Counted from the stretch's first letter, positions 18,927-29,317 are shown. The stretch: DNA of 64,000 nucleotides from Acidimicrobiaceae bacterium (GCA_016845585.1 JAERSO010000165.1:1-64000); one strand, 5' to 3'. Notes: generated from the sequence alone by a model not told the origin. Numbers and translations are program-made.

Positions 18927-19391
18927 ATGGAACGGCTCCCCACCGAAGAAGAACTCACCACCCTCGGCGTTGCCCTGTTCGAGGACGGCGTCGAGGCCCA
19001 CGCAGCCGAGGTTGCTGATCTCGTGCAGATCCTCAACACATCAGCACCCGACGACCGCCTCGTCACCACGCTGGGCGATGCGCACGCACCGAGCATCATT
19101 CGAACCCGAGCCCTTGCCAAGATCGTGGCCCGGTGGCCCGACTACTCGAATGCCCTCACGTCGCAGAACCCAGCCGAGTTCGACGTCGCGCTCACCGAAC
19201 TCCTGGCCGCGTGGCGAGCCCACCAGGCGCTCCGGGCGTCGAGCAGCGCGGTCGGCGACCTCTACGCTTCTCGACTCGCGCTCGACCGGGTCCGCGACCG
19301 ACTCCGAGCCATCCGCGCCCGTGCCCGCGAGGCGACCGGCAGGGACGACGCCGGCTCACCGGCACCCTCCCTCTGCGCCGACCACGCCTAG
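18927..19391 (+). CDS. Hypothetical protein
   Basis: ORF with TACGGT-N6-ATG leaderless promoter. Confidence 0.55.
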   Translation: MERLPTEEELTTLGVALFEDGVEAHAAEVADLVQILNTSAPDDRLVTTLGDAHAPSIIRTRALAKIVARWPDYSNALTSQNPAEFDVALTELLAAWRAHQALRASSSAVGDLYASRLALDRVRDRLRAIRARAREATGRDDAGSPAPSLCADHA

Positions 19392-19483
19392 CCGACTTCG
19401 CAACCACCCGCTCACCCGCGCGTGGTTAACTACGGCTCTGCTCCCTCACCCGGGAGCGAATCGGCATCGAGCTGCGAGGGACA

Positions 19484-21034
19484 ATGTCAGGCTTCAATAC
19501 CGCGGCATGGCTGGTTGACCGCCACGTCGACAACGGAAACGGAGACCGAGTCGCCATCAGGTGCCAAGGTACGACGACGACGTACGCCCAGCTTCAAGAA
19601 GAGCTCTGGCGGGCACAGAACCTTCTCGCCGAACTCGGCGTCGTCGCCGGCGACCGGATCGCCATGGTGGTGCCCGACGATGTGACCTTCGCGTCGATCT
19701 TCCTCGGGGCGCAGCGCTCCGGGATCGTGCCTGTCCCACTCTCCACCATGCTTCGGGGCCAAGCGCTGGGCGAGATCATCGCCGACTCCGGCGCGACGAT
19801 CCTCGTGATGTCCGACATGTTCGTCGATGCCCTTCTCGACCTGCTGGCGGCTGCTCCCGGTATCGACGATGTCATTGTGCTCGGGAACCCAGCCGCCATC
19901 GCGGCGAGCATCGGTGCGGAAGCCGACGTCCGCCCCTGGAGCGAGGCGGGCGACGTGTCGGAGGCCGCGGTCGCCGAGACCACGGACGACTCCCCCGCCT
20001 TCTGGCTCTACAGCAGCGGGACGACCGGAACCCCGAAGGGCGTCATGCACCTCCACGGCAACGTGAAGGCCACCGTGGACACCTACGCGACCGAAGTTCT
20101 CGGAGTGACCGAGAACGATCGGTTTCTCTCGGTGGCGAAGCTCTTCTTCGCCTACGGCCTCGGGAACTCGCTGACATTCCCCCTCGCTATCGGCGCCACT
20201 GCGATCCTGAACCCGCAGCCACCCACTCCCCCGGCGATGCTCGAGCTGATCGAGGCGGAGAAGCCGACCCTGTTCTTCTCCAGCCCCGGATTCTGTGCGG
20301 CCATCCTCGACGCGCAACCCGATGCCACCGTGTTCGACTCCGTGAGGGCAACGGTCACCGCCGGGGAATCCCTTCCTGCGAACGTCCACCAGCGCTTCAG
20401 CGAACTCACCGGCACACCCGTCCTCGATGGCATCGGCTCGACCGAGCTCCTCCACATCTTCATCTCGAACACCGTGCAGAAGCAGACGTCCGGGTCGAGT
20501 GGTGAGGTCGTTCCCGGTTACGTCGCCGAACTGCGCGACGACGATGACAACCCCGTCAGCGACGTCGACACGCCCGGCTATCTCCACGTGAAGGGACCGT
20601 CCGCGGCAGCCGGCTACTGGCAGAAGCCCGAGGCGACCGCCCAGGCCTTCCGCGACGGCTGGGTGCGGACCGGCGACGTCTACACGCGGTCCGTCGACGA
20701 CACATGGACGTTCCTCGGCCGCAACACCGACATGATCAAGGCCGGCGGAATCTGGGTGTCGCCGGCTGAGGTCGAGAACGTGCTGATCGAACACGAAAGC
20801 GTGCTCGAAGCAGCTGTCGTCGGAGGACGCGACGAGCAGGGCCTCGAGCAGACCGTCGCGTTCGTCCTTCCCGCCAGCGGCACCGCTCCGGATGCGGACG
20901 AACTGATCCAGCACTGCCGCGACCGGATGGCAGCGTTCAAGCGCCCCCGCCGTATCATCGTCGTCGACGAACTCCCCAAGACCGCCACCGGCAAGATCAA
21001 ACGCTTCGAACTCCGCCAATCGCTCGACGGTTGA
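19484..21034 (+). CDS. Benzoate-CoA ligase family protein
   Basis: AMP-binding motif FWLYSSGTTGTPKGVMHLH; YATEVLGVTENDRFLSVAKLFFAYGLGN; PKTATGKIKRFELR. Confidence 0.9.
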   Translation: MSGFNTAAWLVDRHVDNGNGDRVAIRCQGTTTTYAQLQEELWRAQNLLAELGVVAGDRIAMVVPDDVTFASIFLGAQRSGIVPVPLSTMLRGQALGEIIADSGATILVMSDMFVDALLDLLAAAPGIDDVIVLGNPAAIAASIGAEADVRPWSEAGDVSEAAVAETTDDSPAFWLYSSGTTGTPKGVMHLHGNVKATVDTYATEVLGVTENDRFLSVAKLFFAYGLGNSLTFPLAIGATAILNPQPPTPPAMLELIEAEKPTLFFSSPGFCAAILDAQPDATVFDSVRATVTAGESLPANVHQRFSELTGTPVLDGIGSTELLHIFISNTVQKQTSGSSGEVVPGYVAELRDDDDNPVSDVDTPGYLHVKGPSAAAGYWQKPEATAQAFRDGWVRTGDVYTRSVDDTWTFLGRNTDMIKAGGIWVSPAEVENVLIEHESVLEAAVVGGRDEQGLEQTVAFVLPASGTAPDADELIQHCRDRMAAFKRPRRIIVVDELPKTATGKIKRFELRQSLDG

Positions 21035-21088
21035 GCGGGGCCGGACCTCCGAATCTGGTTCGATTGCACAACGCCCGTAGGGTGACGC

Positions 21089-22510
21089 ATGCACGAGTTC
21101 ACTGCCGGCGCGCCCGACACCACGATCACCCGTCAGGCGTGGCTCTCGCTCGGCGTCACCACGATCGTGACATTCCTCGTCGTGATCGACGTGTCGGCGG
21201 TGAACGTCGCCTTCCCCTCGATCCGTGAAGACTTCGAGGTCTCGCGCACCCAACTCAGCTGGGTCATCTCGGCCTACAACGTCACCGTCGGGGCGCTCCT
21301 GCTCTTCGCGGGACGGCTGGGCGACAGCCTCGGCCGGCGACGGGTCTTTCTACCCGGTGTCGGCGTGTTTCTCTTCGGGTCGCTGCTGTGCGGACTCGCC
21401 CCCAACGCCACGCTGCTGATCGCCGCACGGGTGGTGCAGGCCATCGGCGGAGCGGTCACCATGGCCACGTCGTTCGCGGTGATGCTCCCCGACTTTCCCG
21501 CCGCCCGGCGCAGCACGGCGATCGGGATCGCGGGCGCATCAGGCGCGTTCGGCGCGGTCATCGGTCCGGTTGCGGGCTCGTTCCTCACCGATGCATTCAG
21601 CTGGCGGGCCATCTTCCTGGTCAACGTGCCGTTGTGCCTGATCATCCTCTTCCTCGGCCCCCGGTTGCTCCGGGAGTCGAGCGACCCTGACGCCACCGGC
21701 CGCATCGACCTGATCGGCGTCGTCATCGGCACCACGGCGGTGACGCTGATGATGCTCGCCATCGTCCAGAGCGAAGGATGGGGAGTCGACGACCCTCGGG
21801 TGATCGGCATGTTCCTCCTGGGCGGCGCACTGCTGCCCTGGCTCATTCGCCGGTCCCGGACGCACCCGGAGCCCCTTCTGGATCTCGCTCTCTTCCGTCA
21901 TCAGTCGTACCGAAGCACGAACGTCGGCGTGGCGTTCTACGGACTCGCGTTCACGTCCGGGGCACTGGTCGGGTCCCTCGCCCTCCAGGATCTGTGGGGT
22001 CAGTCACTTCGCGCAACCGGCCTGGCCTTCATGCCCGGCCCTCTCCTGGCCGTGGTCGTGTCGCCCATCACGGGTTCCATCGCCGATCGTTTCGGACATC
22101 GCTGGGTCCTCGGAATCGGTTCGACGCTCTGCGGCGCCGGCTACCTCGGCTACGTCCTCCTCATGACGGAGACTCCCCACATCTGGGATCAGTTCGTCCC
22201 CCTCGGCCTCCTCGTCGGTCTGGGTATCGGCCTGACCGTGGCCACCTGGTCGAGCGCTGGGCTCTCCGACATCCCTCCGGCCAAGTTCGGGGTCGCCGGC
22301 GCCACCTTCAACACGATCCGCCAGGCCTCCTATGCCTTGGGCATCTCGGTGGTCATCACCTTGATCTCCGTCGGTGCCGACGAGTTCGATCTCGCCGGCT
22401 ACCGGTGGGCGTGGGGCTGGGTGGCGGCCTGCTACTTCATCAGTGCAATCGTCGTCGTACTGACCTTCCCCTCCGGCTCCAGCCATGATCGAGCACAGGT
22501 CGGGACCTGA
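21089..22510 (+). CDS. MFS transporter, DHA2-like (14 TM type)
   Basis: FLVVIDVSAVNVAFPSIREDFEVSRTQLSWVISAYN; GRLGDSLGRRRVFLPGV. Confidence 0.92.
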   Translation: MHEFTAGAPDTTITRQAWLSLGVTTIVTFLVVIDVSAVNVAFPSIREDFEVSRTQLSWVISAYNVTVGALLLFAGRLGDSLGRRRVFLPGVGVFLFGSLLCGLAPNATLLIAARVVQAIGGAVTMATSFAVMLPDFPAARRSTAIGIAGASGAFGAVIGPVAGSFLTDAFSWRAIFLVNVPLCLIILFLGPRLLRESSDPDATGRIDLIGVVIGTTAVTLMMLAIVQSEGWGVDDPRVIGMFLLGGALLPWLIRRSRTHPEPLLDLALFRHQSYRSTNVGVAFYGLAFTSGALVGSLALQDLWGQSLRATGLAFMPGPLLAVVVSPITGSIADRFGHRWVLGIGSTLCGAGYLGYVLLMTETPHIWDQFVPLGLLVGLGIGLTVATWSSAGLSDIPPAKFGVAGATFNTIRQASYALGISVVITLISVGADEFDLAGYRWAWGWVAACYFISAIVVVLTFPSGSSHDRAQVGT

Positions 22511-22521
22511 GAACTGGTCAG

Positions 22522-22543
22522 CGAACACGTGTTCGTGTAGCAT
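22522..22543 (+). promoter_or_regulatory. LexA (SOS)-like box CGAACACGTGTTCG plus -10 TAGCAT
   Basis: 14-nt perfect palindrome 22522-22535; TAGCAT 22538-22543; ATG at 22550. Confidence 0.7.
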
Positions 22544-22549
22544 CTCGGC

Positions 22550-23203
22550 ATGCCGACACTTGCCCACTATCAGTCCAGCCTCTTTGCCCAAGGGGAGCCG
22601 TCGCTGAAGGAACGCGCCGGGTTCCACCGGATCGCTCTCGACGACACCTCGTGGATCGATCTCTGTCCGGGCTGGGTCGTCGGAGCCGACGAGTTGTTCG
22701 CCTCGTTGTACCGAGAACTGGACTGGCGCGGTGGCAGCCGGCCCATGTACGGAGAACTCGTCCGCGAACCGCGCCTGCACGCTTCACTCGGGAATGCCGA
22801 GCAACGCCACTCGGTCATCCGATCGATGGGCAACTTCCTCGCAGCGCGGTATGGCGCGGGAATCAGCGCCAACTTCACCAACCTCTACCGTGACGGCACC
22901 GACTCGGTCGCCTGGCACGCCGATCGCATCGGACGCAGCCTGGTCGACCCCGTCGTGGCCATCGTGTCGCTCGGCGCGCCCCGGAGGTTCGCGCTTCGGC
23001 CCAAGGGCGGCGGGTCATCCGAGCGTTTCGTCCTCAATTCCGGCGACCTCCTGGTCATGGGCGGGGCCTGCCAGCACACCTGGGAGCATGCCGTACCGAA
23101 GATGGCCTGTACCGAGCCGCGCATGAGCCTCTCGTTCCGCCATGTCGCAGACGGGCCGGGCCTCGACTGGTGGTACGAGCCGGCGTCTACCCAATCCGAC
23201 TGA
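22550..23203 (+). CDS. AlkB-like alpha-ketoglutarate-dependent dioxygenase
   Basis: VAWHADRIG HxD motif, QHTWEHAVPK, EPRMSLSFR. Confidence 0.92.
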   Translation: MPTLAHYQSSLFAQGEPSLKERAGFHRIALDDTSWIDLCPGWVVGADELFASLYRELDWRGGSRPMYGELVREPRLHASLGNAEQRHSVIRSMGNFLAARYGAGISANFTNLYRDGTDSVAWHADRIGRSLVDPVVAIVSLGAPRRFALRPKGGGSSERFVLNSGDLLVMGGACQHTWEHAVPKMACTEPRMSLSFRHVADGPGLDWWYEPASTQSD

Positions 23204-23621
23204 CACCAGCGGGTGGTTCGAACGCCTTGATCTGATCGGAGTTCCAACGTTTCTCACACTCGTCGACGGAGGTCTTCACCATGCCGCGCCGGAAGCCTTC
23301 GTCGATCCGCAGCCACTTCGTCTTCAGCTCCTCCGGTGCGCCTGCCTCGTCCAGCGCCTCGATCAGAAGTGCCGATCTCGTATCGAACAGCTCCTCGGTG
23401 ATGAGGATGTTCGGGTGTGCCGAATGGACCGGGCGGCCACAGTAGAGCTTGGGGCCACCGATCAGCCCGACGATGAAGTCGGTCTGTTGCGCCTTGATGT
23501 GCTCGATGCGAACGTCGGCGAAGAACTGCGACAGCCACGGGTGCTCATACACCTTGTCGTAGAAGATCTCATTGACGTCCGCGACGATCGACTTGTTCCG
23601 CAGCGAGTCGTACAAACTCAT
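23187..23621 (-). CDS. Group 1 truncated haemoglobin-like protein
   Basis: MSLYDSLRNKSIVADVNEIFYDKVYEHPWLSQFFADVRIEHIKAQQTDFIVGLIGG. Confidence 0.85.
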   Translation of the reverse strand: MSLYDSLRNKSIVADVNEIFYDKVYEHPWLSQFFADVRIEHIKAQQTDFIVGLIGGPKLYCGRPVHSAHPNILITEELFDTRSALLIEALDEAGAPEELKTKWLRIDEGFRRGMVKTSVDECEKRWNSDQIKAFEPPAGVSRIG

Positions 23622-23733
23622 TCGGTCAGGTTCGGCCACCCAAACCCCGAAACAAGGGGCTCGAGGGCACGGTTGGGCATGCAACGGTCCCCGGGAGTGG
23701 AAATCGGGCCCGGTCCACGGCAGAGTTGCGCCC

Positions 23734-24843
23734 ATGAGAATCACCGAGGTGCGGGTCTATCAGCACAACCTCGAGGTGCTCGATGGTCGCTACGAGATGT
23801 CGATCTCCGCGGTCGAGGAGCTCGATTCCACCGTCGTTGCGCTGGTCACCGACACCGGAATCATCGGCTATGGCGAAGTGACTCCGCTCGGGAGCGGCTA
23901 CCAGCCCGAGCACGCACTCGGCGCTCGCGCGGCAATCGAGGAACTGGCACCCCACATCATCGGCCTCGACCCTCGACGCACCTCGCTGGTCTACGCGGCC
24001 ATGGAACAGGCGCTCAACGGACACAACTACGCCAAGTGCGCCATCGACGTCGCCTGCTGGGATGCCACGGCCAAGAGCTATGACGAGCGGCTGTGCGACA
24101 TCCTCGGCGGCACCGACCGTCGCTCCGTCCGCAGCTACTACGGCGTGATGCCGGCGAGTGCGGCGAAGACGGCGCAGAGCGCGAAGCGCAAGCAGACCGA
24201 GGGTTACACACGCCTTCAGGTCAAGGCCGGAGGTCGCCCACTCATCGAGGACATCGAAGCGGTGCGCGCCGTCGCCGAGGCCGTCGACCCGGCGACGCGC
24301 CTGCTCGTCGATCCGAACCGCGGATGGACCGGCCGCGACACCATCGAGTTCAGCATCGCCTGCCGCGACATCCCACTCGCGATCGAGCAGCCCTGCCGCA
24401 CCTACAGCGAACACAAGGCGTTGGTCGGTCGGCTCAACCACCCGGTGTTCCTCGACGAGTCGACCACGGATGTCTCCACGGTGATCGACGCCATCACCGA
24501 CGGTGTGGCCCATGGATTCGGGATGAAGCTGTCTCGCGTCGGTGGCATCACCCCGCTGCGCGCCATTCGTGACATCTGCGTCCACCGCAGCATTCCGCTC
24601 ACCATCGACGACACCTGGGGTGGCGACATCACCGCCGCCTCGGTCGTGCACATGGGCGCCACGGTGCCCGAACACATCTTCGAGGGCACGTGGATTGCGC
24701 AGCCCTACACGTCGAAGTCGTACGACTGCCTGAGCGCGCCGCTACGTACCGAGCACGGCAGGATCACGATTCCGGAGGGCCCCGGACTCGGCGTCGAACC
24801 GGATCTGCACAGCTGGGACGTACCGGTCGCGACCTACCGCTAG
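23734..24843 (+). CDS. Enolase-superfamily enzyme (mandelate racemase/muconate lactonizing-like)
   Basis: Lys motif LQVKAG, LLVDPNRGW, EQPCRTY, FLDES, DDTWGGDIT. Confidence 0.88.
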   Translation: MRITEVRVYQHNLEVLDGRYEMSISAVEELDSTVVALVTDTGIIGYGEVTPLGSGYQPEHALGARAAIEELAPHIIGLDPRRTSLVYAAMEQALNGHNYAKCAIDVACWDATAKSYDERLCDILGGTDRRSVRSYYGVMPASAAKTAQSAKRKQTEGYTRLQVKAGGRPLIEDIEAVRAVAEAVDPATRLLVDPNRGWTGRDTIEFSIACRDIPLAIEQPCRTYSEHKALVGRLNHPVFLDESTTDVSTVIDAITDGVAHGFGMKLSRVGGITPLRAIRDICVHRSIPLTIDDTWGGDITAASVVHMGATVPEHIFEGTWIAQPYTSKSYDCLSAPLRTEHGRITIPEGPGLGVEPDLHSWDVPVATYR

Positions 24844-25493
24844 AGCTTGGGGTCCATGGATCCGGCGATGAAGATGCCTTCGGCTTCTGCGAGGAGCTCG
24901 CCGTCATGGTGAAACGTCGCCTCCGCGAACGTCTTTCGCCCCTCGGTGTGAGACACCCAGGCGCGAAGATCGATCCGTTTCTGGAGGGGTGTCGGCTTTC
25001 GGTACCGGGTGGTCAGCGTGCCGGTGAAACCGCCGACATCGTTGACGACGCAAACGGTGCCCAGGATGTCGTCCATGACGGCGGCGACCACGCCACCATG
25101 CACGGAGTCGGGTGGTCCGTTGAACTGGTCCCCGAAGACACAGTCCCCGCGAACTTCGATCCCGTCGTCGGTGTCGTGGAGGTCGACGTCGATCGGTGGA
25201 GCGATCGGGTTCAGCGCGCCGCAGTACGGGCTGTAGGCGAAGAACCAGGCAGGGCCCTTCTCCCGGAGCCGATCAAGCCGGCCCTCGGGATCCGGCATGG
25301 AGGAGAGCAGCGAGGAGAAGTCCAGGACCGACTGCATTCGAACACCGTCGACGAAGTGTGAGCCGAGCGCAGCAGTGGCCGCCTGAACCGACGACCTGAT
25401 CGGCACGAGGTCGGCCTCCCCGAGGTCAGCGGTCCGGGCCGCCTCGATGAGGCTTCGCAGGTCGTCGATCAAGGCTTCTGGGGTGTCCGACAT
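24840..25493 (-). CDS. PaaI-like hotdog thioesterase
   Basis: NGPPDSVHGGVVAAVMDDILGTVCVVNDVGGFTGTLTTRYRKPTPL. Confidence 0.9.
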   Translation of the reverse strand: MSDTPEALIDDLRSLIEAARTADLGEADLVPIRSSVQAATAALGSHFVDGVRMQSVLDFSSLLSSMPDPEGRLDRLREKGPAWFFAYSPYCGALNPIAPPIDVDLHDTDDGIEVRGDCVFGDQFNGPPDSVHGGVVAAVMDDILGTVCVVNDVGGFTGTLTTRYRKPTPLQKRIDLRAWVSHTEGRKTFAEATFHHDGELLAEAEGIFIAGSMDPKL

Positions 25494-25568
25494 CCGCTGA
25501 AAGGTACGGCACCGCCGGCACGCGGACCGAATCGCACCCCTGGTCCCACGCCGATACGCTCGCCGCCG

Positions 25569-26225
25569 ATGAGTCAGCTCGACGCGTTCGTCCTGGGAGT
25601 GGATCTCGATGGGGTCTGCGGTGCCCATACGGAACGGTTCCGCGAGATCGTCGCAGCACGACTCGGACGTCCGATCTCTGACTTCCCCCTCGAGCGGAAC
25701 TGGGATTTCGCCGAGTGGGGATTCGGCCCCGGAGAGTTCGAGGAGCACCACCGTCATGCGGTCGTCGAGGAACGGATGTTTCGCGACATGGACGTCATCG
25801 AGGGTGCGGCCGAGGCCCTGTGGCGCCTCTCGGACGCAGGCGTCTGGATTCGAATCATCACCCACCGTCTCTACGTCAACTGGGGTCATCAGGTCGCGGT
25901 GACCGACACCGTCGAATGGCTCGACCGGGCACGGATCCCCTACCGCGATCTCTGCTTCCTCGGGGCCAAGCCCCAGGTCGAGGCCAATCTCTACATCGAC
26001 GACTCCCCCGGCAACGTCGGCGCCCTTCGCGGCGCCGGCAACGAGGTGATCGTCTTCGACCAGCCCTACAACCGTGAACTGCGCTCGCCCCGCGCCACCA
26101 CATGGCTGGATGCGGAGGAAATCGTGCTCGAACGATTCACGGAGTGGTCGGGGATTCACGGTGTGCAACCCACGCTGCCGGGTGTGACCGAGGGTGATCG
26201 GCTACACGGCCAACGACCCGACTGA
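25569..26225 (+). CDS. HAD-like hydrolase (5'-nucleotidase C type)
   Basis: FVLGVDLDGVCGAHTERFREIVAARLGR; LYIDDSPGNVGALRGAG. Confidence 0.8.
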   Translation: MSQLDAFVLGVDLDGVCGAHTERFREIVAARLGRPISDFPLERNWDFAEWGFGPGEFEEHHRHAVVEERMFRDMDVIEGAAEALWRLSDAGVWIRIITHRLYVNWGHQVAVTDTVEWLDRARIPYRDLCFLGAKPQVEANLYIDDSPGNVGALRGAGNEVIVFDQPYNRELRSPRATTWLDAEEIVLERFTEWSGIHGVQPTLPGVTEGDRLHGQRPD

Positions 26226-26263
26226 TCGGTCATGGCCCACCCGGCGCCCGCTACCGTGCGACG

Positions 26264-28978
26264 GTGACCGAAGACGCCTCAGAACTCGACTCCGCCCTCC
26301 GAGACGACATTCGTCGGCTCGGCGCCCAGCTCGGAGACACGCTCGTGCGTCAAGCCGGCCCGGACCTCCTGGAGCGTGTGGAGCAGGTTCGACAGCATGC
26401 CCGCCAGCTTCGACGCGATGACGACACGTCGGCCGCGCTCGCCGATGTGCTCGGCAACGTCGATGTGGTCGAGGCCATCCAGTTGGTACGGGCCTTCACG
26501 ACCTACTTCCATCTCGCCAACACCGCCGAGCAGGTCCACCGCATCGATGACCTCACCGAGACGCAGGCGGCCCGCACGAACCGCTTCGACCAGACCGTCC
26601 AGCGCCTTCTCGACAGTGGCTTCACCCCCGACGACGTCGTGGAGGCCGTCGCCAATGCCCAGCTCTACCCCGTCTTCACCGCCCATCCCACCGAGGCGAG
26701 CCGTCGATCGATCCTCGACAAGCTCGCCGAACTCTCCGGGCTCATCGAAGACCGCGCCAACAGCGTTTCCGACACCAGGCAACGCCGCATCGACCGGCGA
26801 GTCGACGAGCTGATCGACGCCATCTGGCAAACCGACGAACTCCGTCGAGCCCAACCCGACCCGGTGGACGAGGCTCGATCGATCCTCTACTTCCTGACCG
26901 AGATCGTCGTGGACGGCATCCCGCAGCTCTTCGATGACCTCGACGCATCATTGCGTGAGATCGGCGGATCGCTCGACCCGCGTCGGCTGCCGTTGCGCTT
27001 CGGGTCATGGGTCGGCGGTGATCGAGACGGCAATCCCAACATCACCCCGTCCACCACCCTCGAGGTCCTCGACTTCCAGCGGGCGCGAGCACTCCGGATC
27101 GTCATCAATGAGATCGAGAACCTGTCCTCGGAGTTGAGCGTGAGCACGGCGGTGCGCCCCGTCTCCGACGAGTTGGCGATGCAGCTCGAGGCCGACGGCG
27201 ACACGTTCCCTGCGGTCATCGCTCGTCTCGGCACCCTCTCAGCGGGAGAACCGTACCGCCAGCGGCTCGGAGTGATCCATCAGCGCCTCCTCGAAACCGC
27301 TGCCGAGCCGCCCGGGACCCGTTGCTACGGCGGCCCCGACCAACTCCAGGACGATCTCGACATGCTGGCGCGTTCGCTGGAGGCCAACCAGGGGGCCCGC
27401 ATGGCGCAGGGCCGCCTCGCGCGTGTCCAGCGGATCGTCGCGATGGTCGGCTTTCATCTCGCCGTTCTCGACGTGCGCGAACATGCCGACCATCATCACG
27501 CGGCGCTGGCCACCCGTTTCTCAGCCCTCGGTGTCGACTACGCCGCCCTCAGCCGCGACGAACGCACGAATCTGCTCACCGACGAACTCGCGAGCCCCCG
27601 CCCGCTCGCGGCACCCGGCCGCGACAACGGCGACCGTGTCTTCGGCCTCTTCAGCGCCCTTCGAGATCGCATGGACACGGTCGGCGACCACATCATCGAG
27701 AGCTACATCATCTCGATGACCGAAGGCGTCGACGATGTCCTCGCTCCCGCGGTACTCGCCCGCGATGTCGGGCTGATCGACATCAACGCGGGTGTCGCCC
27801 GTCTCGGGTTCGTGCCCCTCTTCGAGACGATCGGCGACCTTCGCGCCATCGGCCCGGTCATGCGTCAGCTCCTGACCACTGAGCCGTATCGGCGGCTCGT
27901 CGAGCTACGGGGCAATGTTCAGGAGGTGATGGTCGGCTACTCCGACTCCAACAAGGACGGCGGGATCACCACCAGCCAATGGGAGATCCACAAGGCACTG
28001 CGGACGATCGCCGAGGTCGCGGCCGAGACCGGCGTGGACATCACGGTCTTTCACGGCCGCGGCGGTACCATCGGCCGCGGCGGCGGACCCACGCATTCCT
28101 CGATCCTCGGGCAGCCGCCGGGTGCCGTCAGCAGTGCGGTCAAAGTCACCGAGCAGGGTGAGGTGATCGCCGACAAGTACGGCCTGCCTCAGATCGCGCA
28201 GCGCAACCTCGATCTCGCCATTTCCGCCGTCGTGGAGGCATCGCTGTCACATCGTGTGCCACGCAACAAGCCGTCGGTCACCGCCAACTGGGACCGGGTC
28301 ATGGACACCATGTCGTCGACCTCCTACGCCGCCTACCGAGCCTTCCTGGAAACACCGGGTCTCGTCGAGTACTTCCAGACGTCGACGCCGGTCGAGGAAC
28401 TCGGTTCGATGAACATCGGCTCGCGGCCCGCTCGCCGCCGTGGTGCGACCGGCGGGCTCTCCGACCTGCGGGCGATTCCGTGGGTCTTCGGATGGACCCA
28501 ATCCCGCCAGATCATTCCGGGCTGGTTCGGCGTTGGCGCCGGCCTCGAGGCGGTCCGAGCCGCAGGCGACGGCGACGTCCTCGCCGAGATGTACGGGCGC
28601 TGGCAGTTCTTCCGCACGTTCATCTCCAATGTCGAGATGACCCTGTCGAAGACCGATCTGGCGATCGCCCGTCACTATGTGACCACGCTCGTCGATCCCT
28701 CCCATCACCACTTCTTCGATCGAGTGGCCGAAGAACACGATCGCACCATCGCCCAGATCGCGGAAGTCACCGGTGGGGCTCTGCTCGACGATCTCCCGAT
28801 TCTGCGACGCACGCTCGAAGTTCGAGATGCCTACCTCGACCCCATCAACGTCCTGCAGGTTGATCTCCTCGCCCGAAGTCGAGCCGGCACGGAAGATCCC
28901 GCCGAAGAGGCCCGACTCCGACGAGCGTTGCTCCTCACCGTGAACGGCGTGGCTGCCGGGCTCCGCAACACGGGCTGA
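26264..28978 (+). CDS. ppc: Phosphoenolpyruvate carboxylase
   Basis: VFTAHPTEASRRSILDK; VMVGYSDSNKDGGITTSQW; FHGRGGTIGRGGGPTHSSI. Confidence 0.97.
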   Translation: MTEDASELDSALRDDIRRLGAQLGDTLVRQAGPDLLERVEQVRQHARQLRRDDDTSAALADVLGNVDVVEAIQLVRAFTTYFHLANTAEQVHRIDDLTETQAARTNRFDQTVQRLLDSGFTPDDVVEAVANAQLYPVFTAHPTEASRRSILDKLAELSGLIEDRANSVSDTRQRRIDRRVDELIDAIWQTDELRRAQPDPVDEARSILYFLTEIVVDGIPQLFDDLDASLREIGGSLDPRRLPLRFGSWVGGDRDGNPNITPSTTLEVLDFQRARALRIVINEIENLSSELSVSTAVRPVSDELAMQLEADGDTFPAVIARLGTLSAGEPYRQRLGVIHQRLLETAAEPPGTRCYGGPDQLQDDLDMLARSLEANQGARMAQGRLARVQRIVAMVGFHLAVLDVREHADHHHAALATRFSALGVDYAALSRDERTNLLTDELASPRPLAAPGRDNGDRVFGLFSALRDRMDTVGDHIIESYIISMTEGVDDVLAPAVLARDVGLIDINAGVARLGFVPLFETIGDLRAIGPVMRQLLTTEPYRRLVELRGNVQEVMVGYSDSNKDGGITTSQWEIHKALRTIAEVAAETGVDITVFHGRGGTIGRGGGPTHSSILGQPPGAVSSAVKVTEQGEVIADKYGLPQIAQRNLDLAISAVVEASLSHRVPRNKPSVTANWDRVMDTMSSTSYAAYRAFLETPGLVEYFQTSTPVEELGSMNIGSRPARRRGATGGLSDLRAIPWVFGWTQSRQIIPGWFGVGAGLEAVRAAGDGDVLAEMYGRWQFFRTFISNVEMTLSKTDLAIARHYVTTLVDPSHHHFFDRVAEEHDRTIAQIAEVTGGALLDDLPILRRTLEVRDAYLDPINVLQVDLLARSRAGTEDPAEEARLRRALLLTVNGVAAGLRNTG

Positions 28979-29054
28979 TCAGCCCGCCGGAAGGCCCAGC
29001 CCGCGGGGAGAAGCGTCACCTCGCCCTACACCCGACACCGGTTCGGACCGATGG

Positions 29055-29306
29055 GTGGGTGTGCGTAGCTACGTCGAGATCGTTCAGATTCGCGCCTGTG
29101 ATGTGCAGAGCGGCGACGTTGTGAACAAGCGCGGCCCTGATCGCTCCGGTTGGACCGAGGTGGCGAAGCTCGAGGAACTCGAGAGTGGCAGCTATGTCAT
29201 CCATGACGAAACCAACAAGGACAGCTTCACCGCGATCGGCTACGACCTGATCTGGCTCCAGGTCGTGCACGAGTTGCGCTTCAACAGTCATCTGCCCGTC
29301 GACTAG
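29055..29306 (+). CDS. Hypothetical small protein
   Basis: 84-codon ORF without recognisable domain. Confidence 0.4.
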   Translation: MGVRSYVEIVQIRACDVQSGDVVNKRGPDRSGWTEVAKLEELESGSYVIHDETNKDSFTAIGYDLIWLQVVHELRFNSHLPVD

Positions 29307-29317
29307 CGTTCGGCCCG

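Noticed and set aside
19487-21253. 588-codon minus-strand ORF opposite the benzoate-CoA ligase and MFS gene
   Set aside because: Low-complexity Arg/Gly/Val/Asp-rich translation without domain; typical antisense open frame in high-GC DNA opposite confident genes.
28971-28986. CGGGCTGATCAGCCCG palindrome over the ppc stop codon
   Set aside because: Short 6-bp stem with no T tract; could be a weak terminator but not distinctive.
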